Below, piece after piece: positions 13,528-26,316 of a stretch of 64,000 bases of DNA (the first letter of the stretch is position 1; every line of letters begins with the position of its first letter). Source of the DNA: Ophiocordyceps camponoti-saundersi (nom. inval.) (lineage: Eukaryota; Ascomycota; Sordariomycetes; Hypocreales; Ophiocordycipitaceae); NCBI GenBank assembly GCA_003339415.1, contig PDHQ01000089.1:61543-125542 (forward strand), read 5' to 3'. A program made the translations under genes and the position numbers. The notes beneath the pieces are model-generated. The model was not told where the DNA came from, made no database searches, and was given only the letters and a program-made list of their open reading frames with translations.

Positions 13528-14030
13528 GGTCGGCGACGGGGGAGCTTATTGCATGGTGAAGAAAGTCAGGCGATAGGAGGGAGTAACATGTATGTAGGTA
13601 TGTATGATTGACAGCGACAAAGGCGCAGACCAAGGCGACAATAGGTACTCGCGCGCACTTGGTCAATGCGCCTCGCAGACGTGCTCCGGAGACGCGAAGA
13701 AAAGATGATCGTGGTTTGCGCACAGTAGCTACCTCGGCTTATTCGTACGGTAGACTGGGAGGATGATATAAACACCAAAACGGGTGGGCGGTGTGAATTC
13801 TGCCACCTTCTTTCGTATCTGCCTGAGTGGATGAAGATGAAGGCATTCGTCCTTACTTCTCTCGGCCCATCTATTGAAAGGAGCTGGACAGCTTCACGCG
13901 TTGATTGCGCGGATCAACAGCAACTCGGCTCTTGAGACTGGGCTTTGGACGCTAATTATGGTGAAGTCTGAAGTGGTCTTAACTGCCAACTTGCTGACGC
14001 TTGGAGCAGGCGTCTGTACGATGAATCAAC
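13528..14030. promoter_or_regulatory. divergent promoter between NUP192 and TEL1
   Basis: A 503-bp spacer lies between the start codons of NUP192 (minus) and TEL1 (plus) and must carry both promoters. It contains a short TACATGTATGTAGG-type repeat near 13589-13607 and otherwise no recognisable element. Short ATG-started frames here do not continue into either gene. Confidence 0.4.
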
Positions 14031-17000
14031 ATGACGTCTCCTCAGACATCAAATGTGAAGCAACTTGCCAGTTCGTTTTGCCTGTTACCATGTTATCCAG
14101 CCGAAGCTGACTGCTCATAGGAGACATCAAGTCTGGTTCTCTTAGAGACCGGGAGCGGGCGGTAGATGGTGAGCGATCATGGCACCTTATAGACTACGCA
14201 TCTGCTCACTGTTCACAGACTTGACACAGCTCCTCAAGAATAGAGCTGCCAATCTGTATCTTCCATCGCTCCCCAGAGTGTACGTGGTAGGAAACTGACA
14301 TCAAGATGCAGCGCCGCCTTGGAAGACAAGGGCTATCACGAGATATTTGAGGCCATATTTGGTTTTGTTCTCAGCGAAAACCGAATCTTCAGGGACCAAA
14401 GTAAACCGCAGGCAAAGCGCAATGGGGCTTCTTCACGGCTTTCCAAGTGCGCTGCTGCCCTTAGGGTGGCCGTAGCTCGGGGCTCTGTCAAGTTGGAACG
14501 AAAGACTTTACTCGCCCTAATCGATCACATCACTGAATTTCTACCCGGTCCAGACGATCGATTTATACAGCCGCTCGTCTCGGATTATGTCAAAGCTCTG
14601 ACTGATTTGCTGAGTCGGTCGTCTCATGTTGAATTACTTGCGAGGAAGGATGGCGTGCCCTGGCAAAAGTGCGTCGACTTTCTCATCAAGGTTGCCAAGT
14701 ACAGTTTACCGGATGAATCGCAATCAGTCGTCGCGCCACTCAGTCGCGATTTCACTGTTCCTGCTCTTTCAGCGCCACGGTCTACGAGGTCGATCGCGGC
14801 AACGCAGAGCCAGAAGCGTTCCCATCCATTAGAGGGAGGGCCTCTACGGGATTCTCTCGAAGGCCTGAAATGTCTCGTTCAGGCTGCCAACGCACCCATT
14901 GTATGTCGGTCGGAGGATATAATGAATCTGATACTTGGGGTATTGGGCCTCAAGCATCTCAGCCTCGGTCCCACGCAGACCGTCTGCTTTGTCGTTGTCA
15001 ACAACGTACTTGCCTCAACGGATGCCGACGATCTGACATTTGCGAATCATCTTGTCAAGAGTCTTTTGCCGTTGATGGGATATTGGTGGCGTCCTGACAG
15101 AGTCTCTCAGGACGAGCTCATCAGAGCTTTGAGGAACGAGATATCAAAGACAGTTATTCTCACTCACTTGCATATCGAACACCTGGCTGTCATCCGTTCG
15201 GAGGTCGCCGTACGTGACCAAGTGCAAGGCTTGCTCGAGCCTTTGTGGCTCGAATACTCCAGACGAAACGAAGCCTTTCGACTGCAGCTCGATAATATCA
15301 CGTTCTGTCCGTCTTTATTACCGAAGGGATCTCTGCGACTTGACCTCTTTGGACTCAGGCCGTACAATGTCGAAGGTGAAGGCCCTTGGGCCCTGGTTCA
15401 AAATTTGGCACTTCTAGAAGCGATACTGTTGCGTCCCAATCATTCTCAAGGCGATGATGAGCCGGAGCAGCGCCATAAGCGACGTCGGCTGCGAGAAGGC
15501 CCCAGCCGCCTCAGGCTTAAGCTTAAGTCAAAGGACGTGGGGATCCAGCGAACTGCCCTTCAGCTTATCCCGTTCCTCGTTGCCACTCATGCCTTGGAGA
15601 AGGAAGATGCAGCGGAGCTTTTCGCGGAATTGGTGCCCCATGCTTCCGATAAGAGTGCCTTAACGGCATCATGGGCTTTGATAGCCTGTGCTAGGTATGT
15701 GGCCGAACTGTCACGTCTGCTGCCTCGAGCGCTAACAAACTCAGCTGCGTCGCGTTGCCCAACTTACACGATGATCATGTCGATACTTGGAGACAGCTTT
15801 GGCATGTTGCGGCAAGATGCCTTAGTCTTCCATCGACCAGTCGCGCGTCCTGCATTTTACTGCTTGCCATCTTGCGCGCAGGCCTTTTGCCATACCACTT
15901 GCTTTCGGAAGATATAAATAACTTCGTTGTCACTGCCGATGTGAACGGACCTGCCTTTCTATGCGACACCTCCTTGTCCTTGATGTCGCGTCTGTTCCAC
16001 GAGCGTAATGCCAACCTGCCGAGTGCCAGTCAAGCCACGAGCAGCCACGTCATAAGATGGGTTTTCTTGAAGTGGAACCCGAGTAAGCCTCTTCGTGCGG
16101 TACGAACGTCCAGGAGCTGATGCAGTAGACAAACAGACGATTCAGGCTATGCCGCCTCTCAATCGATTCATGTGTCGCCGCTCCAACTGGCCAACCTGTT
16201 GCGAGCATGCTGTGGCGTGCAGTCCATCTCGTGGCAAGGTCAACAAGCCGTCTTCGGTTCAACAATCAGCGAAACATGGAGGCTACGAAAAGAGGTCACG
16301 CCCTTCGTGAGATATTTGTTGCTTCTTCAGCCTGAAGGGACGGAATCGCGGTCTGATGGAAGCGAAAAGTCACCAGCGGGAAACCAGACGTCATCACCCG
16401 CGAACCCGGGCAACTTCTATCCGTCAAGGAAGCTTACCTTGGAGCTTATACACCCGAAAATAGAAGATTTAAGGGCCTTGTGTGAGTCTTGGCACGATAA
16501 GACAGCTCAGAGAGGCAGTCGAATCTCTCTTGAAGGGTTTCAGAGTCTTTTGTCGGCTTGTATCGCGGTTGCTCTGCTTTTCCCACAAATCAGCGACCTG
16601 AATTCTGCCCAGTCATCCACGGTGGAAGCAGAGCTCGTTGATATCACCGAGAAAAGCCTGGTGGCCGCCCTCGATTCGGTCGAACCTTTGGCAGCTGCGC
16701 ATTCGGCCTTGCGACTACTACGGTATTGCATGCCAAACCTCGAAATAGAAAGCCTGAACTATCTTCACCGTGAACACCCTTTTCTGCTTCGCATCATGTC
16801 CACAGTCTCTTGCTCGCTGGCCAAGAGAAAACTGGAATTGGATTCGCAAGACTCGGATCCGATGGACATTGACGACGATTTTGATGACAGCCAAATGAGC
16901 AGGGCCACCACATTATCGGCTGCTTCCCCCTTGCCCAGGCAAGTTAAGCAACTCGAATCAAGCTCGCGGGCATTTTATGTTGAGACCGAAGCTCGTCTTG

Positions 17001-20000
17001 CCTTGTTGCAGGCTTTGTATAACGACAGCAGCCACCTTGGCCTAGTTCCGAAATCATGGCTTGACAGCACCTTGGCCATGTCCAATGATAACCTGCTGCT
17101 ATGTCACGGCCTTCTCGTTGAAATCTCTTCCAGCGATCTAATCATGAGCCCGGAAGACGGGCTGAATCTGGTTCAACGCCTGGGTCTCACCATCAGCAAG
17201 TCTGAATACCGGTCTTGCGAGGTCGCTCTCACTGCCTGTATCGAGGTTCTAAACGGCCTACATCAAATGTGGCTCGGCGATAACCCGGATCTTGCAGAGA
17301 GGGCCGGCGACTTGTACAACCACTTCATCCGTGTCGCCCTACCTTCAGGCATTCTTTCTCCTGGAGCGCAACTGTCAATGGCTCGCCTGCTCTTCACGCT
17401 TCTCCGTGCTGACCCAGACTACGGCAAGAATCTTGGGCTTGACTCATGCCGAACATCGCTTCTGTACATTCTCGAAAGCGGAAAAATGAAGGTGAAATAC
17501 TTTATCGGCGACAGGATCGCAAGCATCTTCGAACTGTTCATCCTGCAACTGCACGACGAAGTCTTTGTCGACGTACTCAACAGCCTGCCTACGGATGGAG
17601 GTGATACTGCTGGCATCGCATATCGACTGCTGGTCCTCTCGAGGCTGGCTTGTCGGTGGCCGACCCTGCTTCGAAGGTGCATATATCATATCTTTGAGAC
17701 GCCTGGGAAGATACCCCAAGCAGCAGACTATGCGACATTGTGTATGGCGGACATTGCTCATGAACTGGGTCTTTCATCGCCCAAGAAGCTATTCGAACTC
17801 TTTTCACGTCAATTGCTCTACACTTGGATGGAGAACGACTTGTTGAAAGACATTCCCTTCAGCATATTTGGGTTTGACGACCTGAAAAGCCTACTCTCCT
17901 TGGCTCAGGCGGAAGCGGTCGGGCTGGCCATGATGCGAGGACAGAAAAACGCCAGCGCAGACCTGAGTCAATTCATCGGGTCCAGCGAAAAGGAACTGCT
18001 ACTAAGAAATTTCACCACTGTGCTCTCGTACTGCATGATATATGCAGACGTTTCGCGGAACTCAGGCCCGATGGAGAGGATCGAGACCATCCTGGGCAGC
18101 AGAGCCTATGCAGAGGCCGTAACCGCCAATTTTGTGGATATCGTTGCCCTGTTCTTCAACCTCGTAGACCAGGACAGCTCGCCTGACAAGGCCTTGACTA
18201 GATATCCGGAACTCGCATACGCTGCCGAAAGCCTTAAAGCCATCAGGGGTATCGCTCACTCATCTGCAGACTTGCCACCTAATCAGCAACCAACGTTCAA
18301 AGCAAAATTCGTTATACCCAACCTATTGAGGCTGTGTCAAAGGATGAAGCTCCAGTTCCGCAATCTTTGGACACCGGCCTTGGTCGTGTCGGTGACAAGG
18401 CAGCTTTTCAACACTGTTCATCCGGCGCTGGGATCTTTGCACGCTTGCTCCGTTCTGAGAAAGGTCCGGCTCGTCCTATGCTTGGCTGGTTCTGTGGCAT
18501 TGGAAACCTACTGTCTCGAGATGCTTCTGAACTCAATGCGAAGCTTCGTGATCAACTCAGAATGTGCCGACGATGCCCTGGGCATGACCCAATATCTCCT
18601 CGTCCAGGGATCTCGGTATTTGAGACAGGTGCCCTCGTTTGTGGCTGGCTATGCTCTGTCTATATTGGCTTCTCTCCGAGTCTTTCTCGAGTCAAGCCAG
18701 TCCAGCACCACACAAGAAAGCCAGTTCAAGGCAACGATGGGTAAAGCACGACAGTTTCATGAGTTTTTCAGGAAGCACCTGGCCGACTACAGCTCCTTGG
18801 CCTTTCGCAACGACATTCAAGCGACATCTTTCAAGTCCATCACACGCTCAGCGGGACTTATAAGATCGTCTGGAAACGCAGAGAAGGGAATGCCGGAAAG
18901 CAAGTTGCTTCTGGAAATTTTGCAGGATGGCGCCACAGAGCAAGGACTGTTGGACGAGTCGTCCCGGAAGCTCGCTTTAGGATTGCTCTGTGGCGATTTC
19001 ACGATAGCCGCGGATATCTCAAGTGACATTATCGAGAGCGACGAGGATGCAGTGTCCTACGCTGGCGTCGTGTGGAGAAGCTGTGAAGCGCAAAAGCTAA
19101 GCCCAAATTACCTGGCTTGGGCTGGGCGAGTGGTTGGGCGATCCTTCTCGGCATCAGGCCACATTCCGGATGGGATACTGCGAGAGTCTCGGCTCTCTCA
19201 ATATAAAGAGATGGCTCCTCCGGGGCTCGGCGGATCGGAAATGGGGATCCTTTGTCTCCTCCAGCATCTAACCTCGAACGAAGAATCCGTTGTTGCGGGC
19301 CTTTCGGAGGTTACTCTTAGAACCGTTGTTTCCCAGGCATTATTGAAGGAAGACGAGGAGCTTCTGGCTGCCTGCCAGAAGACCTTGTCTAATACTTTGT
19401 TCCTTGCCTCGCAGTGGGGAACCTACCGTTCGCCTCCATCTGAAGCGTTAGAGACGTCCATCTCTGCAGACGCCTGGACAGAGGATATTGCATCTGAGCA
19501 ATGGCTTTCTCGGCTGAGCGTGTGCCTGGCGAGGTCCGTTCCGGAATCAATACTTCTTTCGGCCCTGCCACCGATCTTGGGCGAGTTGAAGGACTTGGCC
19601 GAGAAGTCACTCCCCTTTATCGTACACCTGGTTCTATACTTTCAACTAAGACGACCGACTGCTAAACGTCAACTGTCCGCGGCGATCAAAGAATGGCTCA
19701 GCTCGAAAGCGCTGAACGCGAGAAACAATTTGAAGCTCTTAATCGACGTGATCCTCTACCTCAGAACCCAGGAATACCCGAAAGAGTCATCCATCGACGA
19801 CCGATCCCAATGGCTGGACATTGACTATGCCAGTGCAGCAGCCGCGGCAGCGCGCTGCGGCATGTACAACACGGCTCTCTTGTTCGCCGAGCTTGCCGCC
19901 TCTGACAGCACACGCGCGTCCCGAAGGTCGTCTCAGGGCAGACAGCTGGACATAAACGACACGCTCCTCACAATCTTCGAGAACATTGACGACCCAGACG

Positions 20001-23000
20001 CCTACTATGGTCTTCCCGAAGATGCCAGCCTCGCCAACGTTCTCGCTCGGATAGAGCACGAAAGGGAGGGCTCGAAGTGTCTGGCCTTCCGAGGCGCGCA
20101 GTACGATAGTCATCTCAGGCTCCGCAGCCAACAAGCAGAGGCAGACGGTCAGGCTCTTGTAGGAGCACTGGGCACGCTTGGTCTTTCGGGGCTTTCCAAC
20201 TCGCTGCTGCAGACGCGACAAGATCTCGGGTCCTCCGGCTCAGCAATGGAGACCACTTTCCGAACGGCGAGGAGGTTGGAGATGTGGGATCTGCCTGTGT
20301 CGTCGACCACCGAGCATCATAGCGTGACCGTATACAAGGCATACCAAAGCATCCAGCAGGCGACAGACTTGCCAGCAGCCAGATCTGGAGTCTACGACGG
20401 CTTGAGCCACATCATGAAAGGCCTGACAGGGACCAGCCTCAACGCAACAGCGTTGAGAGGCCGCTTGGCCTCATTGGCCTCGCTCACGGAGCTTGACGAC
20501 CTTGTTAATGTAACGGATCCGACTGAGATGAGTAAGATGATGCAAAAGTTCCAGGCGCGTTGCCATTGGATGAGAAGCGGGTTGTAAGTTGACCGTCACG
20601 ATGCAAGAGAACACGGCGGCGATCCTAACAAGCTCCTAGATATGACGACGTGAGTGAGATTTTGTCTTGCCGCGAGACGACGACGAGCCTCCTGAGCCAG
20701 CACGGTTCCGTCGTGAGCAGCGCAAAGCTCCCCGTCACGGCGTTGAGGCGGATGCAGGTTGAAACGATGCTCTTAGCGTCCGGCATCTATCGCTATCACC
20801 AGGCCTTGCAGGAGTCGCTCAACATCTCAACATCGCTCAACATGATGATCCCCGTCTGCGAGGAGCTGGGCCTTCATGTGGACGCGGCGGTGAAGATGGA
20901 AGTAGCCAGCTCGCTGTGGGACCACGGAGAGATGAGCAGTAGTATACGGATGCTTCAGGAAATCGACAAGGGCTCTCCTCTCGGGAAGCAGACGATTCAC
21001 GTCAGCCGATCTGAGTTGCTCTCCAAGATCGGCCAGAGAGTCTCGATTGCTCGGCTGGAGAAGCCTCAAGATATCCAGAAGTCGTATCTGGAGCCGGCGC
21101 TCAAGGAGCTCAAACGCGATAGCAGCCGGACCGAGGAGGAGGGCGCTGTCTACCATCAGTTTGCCACATTCTGCGACGAGCAGCTGCAGGACGCGGACGG
21201 GCTTGAGGACTTGGAGAGGCTGCAAAGCCTGCGAAAAGGGAAGAGTGACGACGTGGCCGCGCTCAAGGCGCTCATCTCGACGACCAAAGATCCGGAGCTA
21301 CGGACAACATACTTGCAATCGCTCTCGAAGGAGAAGTCATGGCTACTATTGGACGAGCAGGAGTTGCGGCGGGTGGAGCAGACGCGAAGCGAATTTGTGC
21401 GGCTCAGCCTGGAGAATTATCTGCTGTCGCTCGCAGCCTCGGATGAGCACAACAACGACGCCTTGCGCTTCACGGCGCTGTGGCTGGAACGATCGACAGA
21501 AGAGACCACGAACAGGGCGGTGGCTCGTCACCTGCGCAAAGTCCCGACGAGAAAATTCGCCGGCCTCATCAACCAGCTGACGTCGCGGCTTCAGGACGAG
21601 GATTCCGTCTTCCAGAAGCTGCTCTTCGAGCTGGTGGTGAGCATCTGCACCGACCACCCCTATCATGGAATGTATCAGATCTGGTCGGGAATTCGAGTCC
21701 AGACAGAGGTGAAAGATGAGGTGGCCGTGCTTCGGGTGAAGGCGACGCAGAAGGTGGCTAAGCGGCTGGCCGAGACTAAAGAGGTGGCCGGAATCTGGCT
21801 GTCCATTGACAAGGCCTGCAGAAGCTATGATGAACTGGCGGGAGAGAAACCGCCTCAGTGCAGGTCGGGCTCCAAGTCAGCGTTGGCAAAGTCCAAGGCC
21901 GGGCAACATCTGATGATGTGCCTGACCAAGTACAAGATCCCTCCGCCGACGATGCACCTGGATGTGTCGGTCACCAAGGACTACTCGGAATTGCCACACA
22001 TGGTGAAGCTGGAGTCGACGATGACGATTGCGTCGGGCATCAGTGCGCCCAAGATCATCACGGCCGTCGGAAGCGATGGCATCAGGTACAAGCAGCTTGT
22101 CAAGGGAGGTAACGACGATCTTCGGCAGGATGCCATCATGGAGCAGGTCTTTGCTGCCGTATCTTCACTACTCAAGTTACACCGGAGCACGCGTCAGAGG
22201 AACCTGGGGATCCGGACGTACAAAGTGCTGCCGCTGACAACAAAGTCTGGCCTGATCGAGTTTGTGCCGAACACAGTTCCGCTGAACGACTTTCTGATGC
22301 CGGCACATGAAAGATACTATCCGAAAGATCTCAAGGGGTCACAGTGCCGGAGGGAACTGTCCGAGGTCCAGAACCAGACGGCAGAGACGCGCGTCAAAGT
22401 CTACCGCAAAGTGACGGAGAGGTTCCATCCGGTGCTGCGGTACTTTTTCATGGAGAATTTTCTGGATCCGGACGAGTGGTTCAGTAAGAGGCTGGCATAC
22501 ACGAGGAGCACGGCGGCCATTTCGATACTCGGTCATGTGCTCGGACTGGGTGACCGACACGGGCACAACATCCTGCTAGACACGAAGACGGGAGAAGCGG
22601 TGCACATCGACCTCGGGGTGGCGTTCGAGGCGGGAAGAATCCTGCCGGTGCCGGAGCTGGTACCCTTTCGACTGACACGCGACATCGTGGACGGCATGGG
22701 TATCACTAAGACGGAGGGGGTATTCAGGCGGTGCTGCGAGTTCACGCTCGACGCCTTGCGTGAGGAGCAGTATTCCATAATGACGGTCCTGGACGTGCTG
22801 CGGTACGACCCGCTCCACACGTGGTCCATCTCGCCGGTGCGGCTGGCCAAGCTGCAAAAGGCTCGACGACAGGAGGACGGCTCGGAGGTGGCGGAGCAGG
22901 GCGGCGAGACGGCCGAGGCCAAGAGGAGCAGCAAGACGGCGGGAAGTCGCTTCAATGAGCCATCCGGAGCGGATCGGGCGCTCGAGGTAGTGAGGAAGAA

Positions 23001-23189
23001 GCTTTCGAAGACGCTTAGCGTCAAGGCTACTGTCAACGATCTTATCAATCAGGCTGGTGACGAGCGGAATTTGGCGGTTCTCTTTTCAGGTGAGTATTTT
23101 TTTTTCTTTTGGTTTATATGGCAAAAGCGTGTCCTGGGAAGAAGCGAGACTGACGACGCGTTGGTATAGGCTGGGCGGCGTACGCTTAA
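14031..23189 (+). CDS. TEL1: TEL1 serine/threonine kinase (ATM orthologue), eight exons
   Basis: PI3K-like checkpoint kinase that responds to double-strand breaks and maintains telomeres. Exons: 14031-14070, 14121-14168, 14219-14255, 14312-15694, 15745-16082, 16137-20583, 20640-23089 and 23170-23189; total 8763 bp, 2920 residues, the normal length. Introns are 50-80 bp. The first three exons are tiny (40, 48, 37 bp) and were built by frame and splice logic; they yield an N-terminus with KQLARDIKSGSLRDRERAVDDL-like content expected for the family. HEAT repeats fill most of the protein. The kinase domain has YKQLVKGGNDDLRQD (about residue 2577), the catalytic loop LGDRHGHN (about 2734) and IDLG (about 2753). 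The last 20-bp exon completes the FATC domain, ending LFSGWAAYA. All catalytic residues are present. The first donor, GTTCGT, is unusual, so the exact first exon is the weakest part. Confidence 0.93.
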
Positions 23190-23653
23190 TTAGTAGGTAG
23201 GTAGGTATTCGTAGGCAGAGGAGATGATGCTTCTCCAATAGGGATGATAGTGAGAGGGCAAAGGAAAAGGGTCGATGGTGAGGGATTTCAAGGTATTAAT
23301 GTAAAGAGCGCAGAATTCTCCATGAAAACTCTATCTAAAGAATAACAACGACCCTAAGAAAGCGACGGACCCGAAGAGGGTGTTGCGTTGGTGATGTCAG
23401 ACGTCGCGTTGTGTGAGGCTGATGATGAACCCCTGTCCCCTGATAAGCAGATCAGGTCCCGTGACCTGGCTGATTCAATATGTCACCTCGGCCCCGTTCA
23501 TCCCATCACGGCTGCACTGCTACGCTTCGTTTCCGCCTCGGTTCTACGCTACTCAGCAGTCGTCATCAGCGGTAGGGCCCCCTGAAGCAGGCAATTCCGG
23601 AAGCCTTAAACACCTGGAACCCCATATCGGCGAGGAGAGCTATCCACGCGCAT
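23190..23653. other. spacer between TEL1 and CUL4
   Basis: This 464-bp spacer holds the TEL1 3' UTR and the CUL4 promoter. It includes a short TAGGTAGGTAGG run near 23192-23203. No gene is visible; the short ORFs overlapping its end are out-of-frame shadows of the CUL4 first exon. Confidence 0.4.
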
Positions 23654-26316
23654 ATGCAGACGTCGCCTCAGTCCCGCCGCCGAGCGCGCCTTTCATCTTC
23701 ATCCTCGACGCCGGCCGCTTCTCCCCTGACGACGGCGACGACGGCGACGACGTGTAAAAGACAGAGGCTGCTTGGCGACGATCCTGAAGCCATGGCTAGC
23801 GCCAGCGCCCGCGCCCGGGGCAAGCTGCCGGAGATGCCGCCCGGCCGCCAGCAACCGTCGACGCTCCAACCTTACAGCGGCGCCCGCAAGCTTGTCGTCA
23901 AGAACCTACGTATGGCATCCGCGAAAGAACGAACTGCCCAGGTAGAAGAGTACTATGCGCGCACCGAGAAGGAGCTTGGCGCTGCTTTGGACGCCATATT
24001 CACTTGCACCCGACCGGCCGTGCCACTGGAGAGACTCTATCGTGGCGTTGAAGATATGTGTCGAAGGGGGGATGCCTATGAGGTCTATAAAATGCTTGCC
24101 AAGCGCGTCGAGACGCACCTGCAGACAGTCGTGCTGCCTAGGATCAAGTCTGCCGGTACAGACGTCGTGAGGAGTGTTTTGGCAGAGTGGAACAAGTGGA
24201 TTGATCAAGCCGTGAGTTGTCCATCATGGCCGTGTTGTTGTCTGCACGTCTTGGCTCAAAGGATTCACAGAAAACCATTCGCTCGACCTTTTGCTATCTC
24301 GACCGGACATATCTCTTGCGCGAGTCCCTGCCGTCGATCAATGAACTGACCATTGCCCAATTCCGGCAAATGGCCTTTTCCCATCAGAAGGAGGCGGCCT
24401 CGTCGTTGGGATCCCAGGTCGTGGCCGGGATCTGCGATATGATAGACTATGACCGGGAGGGTGACGCTCGACTGGACTACGGCCTTCTCAAGGAATCGGT
24501 GCGTATGCTGCACACGTTGAGCGTGTATGTTAAGCACTTTGAGCCCGTCTTCCTGCGTAAGTCGGAGGCCTATTTCCGCGACTGCGGCGAGCAATGGAAC
24601 GCCTCGGGCCTCAAGCAGCACATCTCGGCGTGCGAAACGCTCCTGCACAAGGAAGAGTACCGGTGCCTGGCGTACAACCTGGAGACGACGACGGCGAAGC
24701 AGTTGATGGACTCGGCGCACGATATTCTCATCGGCCACTATTCCGATAAGCTCTTGCACGGCGGCAGCCTGTCACAACTCCTGTCAAACGGTGACGTCAA
24801 ATCGGTCATGGGACTGTACGACCTACTGAGACTGTCGGGCATACAGAAGAAGATGAAGGCGCCGTGGTGCGACTACATCCGAACCGCGGGCGCGGAAATC
24901 ATCGCCGATGAGGCGCGCGGTGACGAAATGGTGATTCGGCTATTGGATCTGCGGCGGTCGCTCGACCTCATGCTCCGCGACGCGCTCGATAAGGACGATG
25001 ACCTGCTCTGGGGCATGCGGGAAGCCTTTGGAAAGTTTATGAATGACCGGACGACGGCGTCGTGCTGGGACAGCGGCACCTCCAAGATTGGCGAGATGAC
25101 GGCCAAGCACATGGACATGCTCCTCCGGGGCGGCCTCAAGGCGCTGCCGAAGCAGCTCATATCGGACGTCAAGGACAGGGCGGCGGCCGAGAAGCAGGGC
25201 CAGGCGGCCAGTGCCGACGAGGACGCCGAGTTGGACCGGCAGCTCGACCAGGCGCTCGAGCTGTTCCGCTTCATCGAGGGCAAGGACGCCTTCGAGGCCT
25301 TTTACAAGAAAGATTTGGCGCGACGGCTGCTGATGGGCCGCAGCGCCAGCCAGGACGCCGAACGCAACATGCTGACCCGACTCAGGGGCGAATGCGGTTC
25401 CAACTTTACGCACAATTTGGAGCAAATGTTCAAGGACCAGGAGCTGGCCAAGGACGAGATGGAGTCGTATAAGCAGTGGAGCAAAGGCAGCGGCGCCGGC
25501 GCCGGCGCCGGAGTCGACCTGCACGTCATGGTGCTGTCAGCAGCGGCGTGGCCGACGTACCCCGACGTGCGGCTGAACCTGCCAGACGAGGTGGCTACCC
25601 AGCTGGAGCGCTTCGACGGCCACTACAGGAACAAGCACACGGGCCGAGTGCTGACGTGGAAGCACTCGCTGGCACACTGCTCGCTCAAGGCGGCCTTTCC
25701 GCGCGGAGCCAAGGAGCTACTCGTTTCGGCGTCGCAGGCCGTTGTGCTCATGGTCTTTAACACGGTGCCGGACGACGGCTTCCTGACGTACGAGCAACTG
25801 TCGACGGCGACGGGCCTCCAGGGGGGCGAGCTACAGCGGACGCTTCAGTCGCTCGCATGCGGTAAGGCGCGCGTCTTGTGCAAGCATCCTAAGGGCCGGG
25901 ACGTCAAGACGACCGACACCTTTACGCTCAACAAGGGCTTCACCGACGCAAAGTATCGCGTCAAGATCAACCAAATACAACTCAAGGAGACCAAGGAAGA
26001 CAACAAGGCGACGCACGAGCGCATCACGCAGGACCGGCGTTTCGAGACGCAGGCAGCGATTGTCCGCATCATGAAGAGCCGCAAGCGCATGGGACACTCT
26101 GAGCTTGTGGCCGAAGTCATCAATCTGACGAAGCAACGGGGCAGCGTCGAGCCGGCCGCCATCAAGAAGGAGATTGAGAGGTGAGAGCCCGTCCCTTCCC
26201 ATTCCCCCCTTTCCTCGTATGCTTTGAGTAACAAGCAATACTGACGGCTTCAACACAGTCTCATCGAGAAGGACTACCTCGAGAGAGAAGATGGAGGATA
26301 TACATATCTTGCCTGA
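23654..26316 (+). CDS. CUL4: cullin-4, scaffold of CRL4 ubiquitin ligases (three exons)
   Basis: Cullin that pairs DDB1-type adaptors with the RBX1 RING; in Neurospora the orthologue acts in heterochromatin formation through the DCDC complex. Exons 23654-24211, 24271-26180 and 26259-26316 give 841 residues; introns are 59 and 78 bp with CAG acceptors. A disordered, Ser/Thr-rich head of about 75 residues precedes SGARKLVVKNLR, the family hallmark. The cullin-homology region follows (FKDQELAKDEMESYKQWSKG and neighbours), with a Gly/Ala GAGAGAG insert after it. The C-terminal winged helix contains RIMKSRKRMGH with the predicted neddylation lysine near residue 788, and the last exon ends in YLA as in other cullins. 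The ATG at 23654 is the first in frame; a shorter start at a downstream MASASARARG is possible. Identity as CUL4 rather than CUL1 or CUL3 rests on the N-terminal hallmark. Confidence 0.9.

Noticed and set aside
14280..14311. 32-bp intron in TEL1 using donor GTACGT
   Set aside because: Too short for fungal splicing; donor GTATCT at 14256 gives a 56-bp intron, keeps frame and yields a more typical N-terminus.
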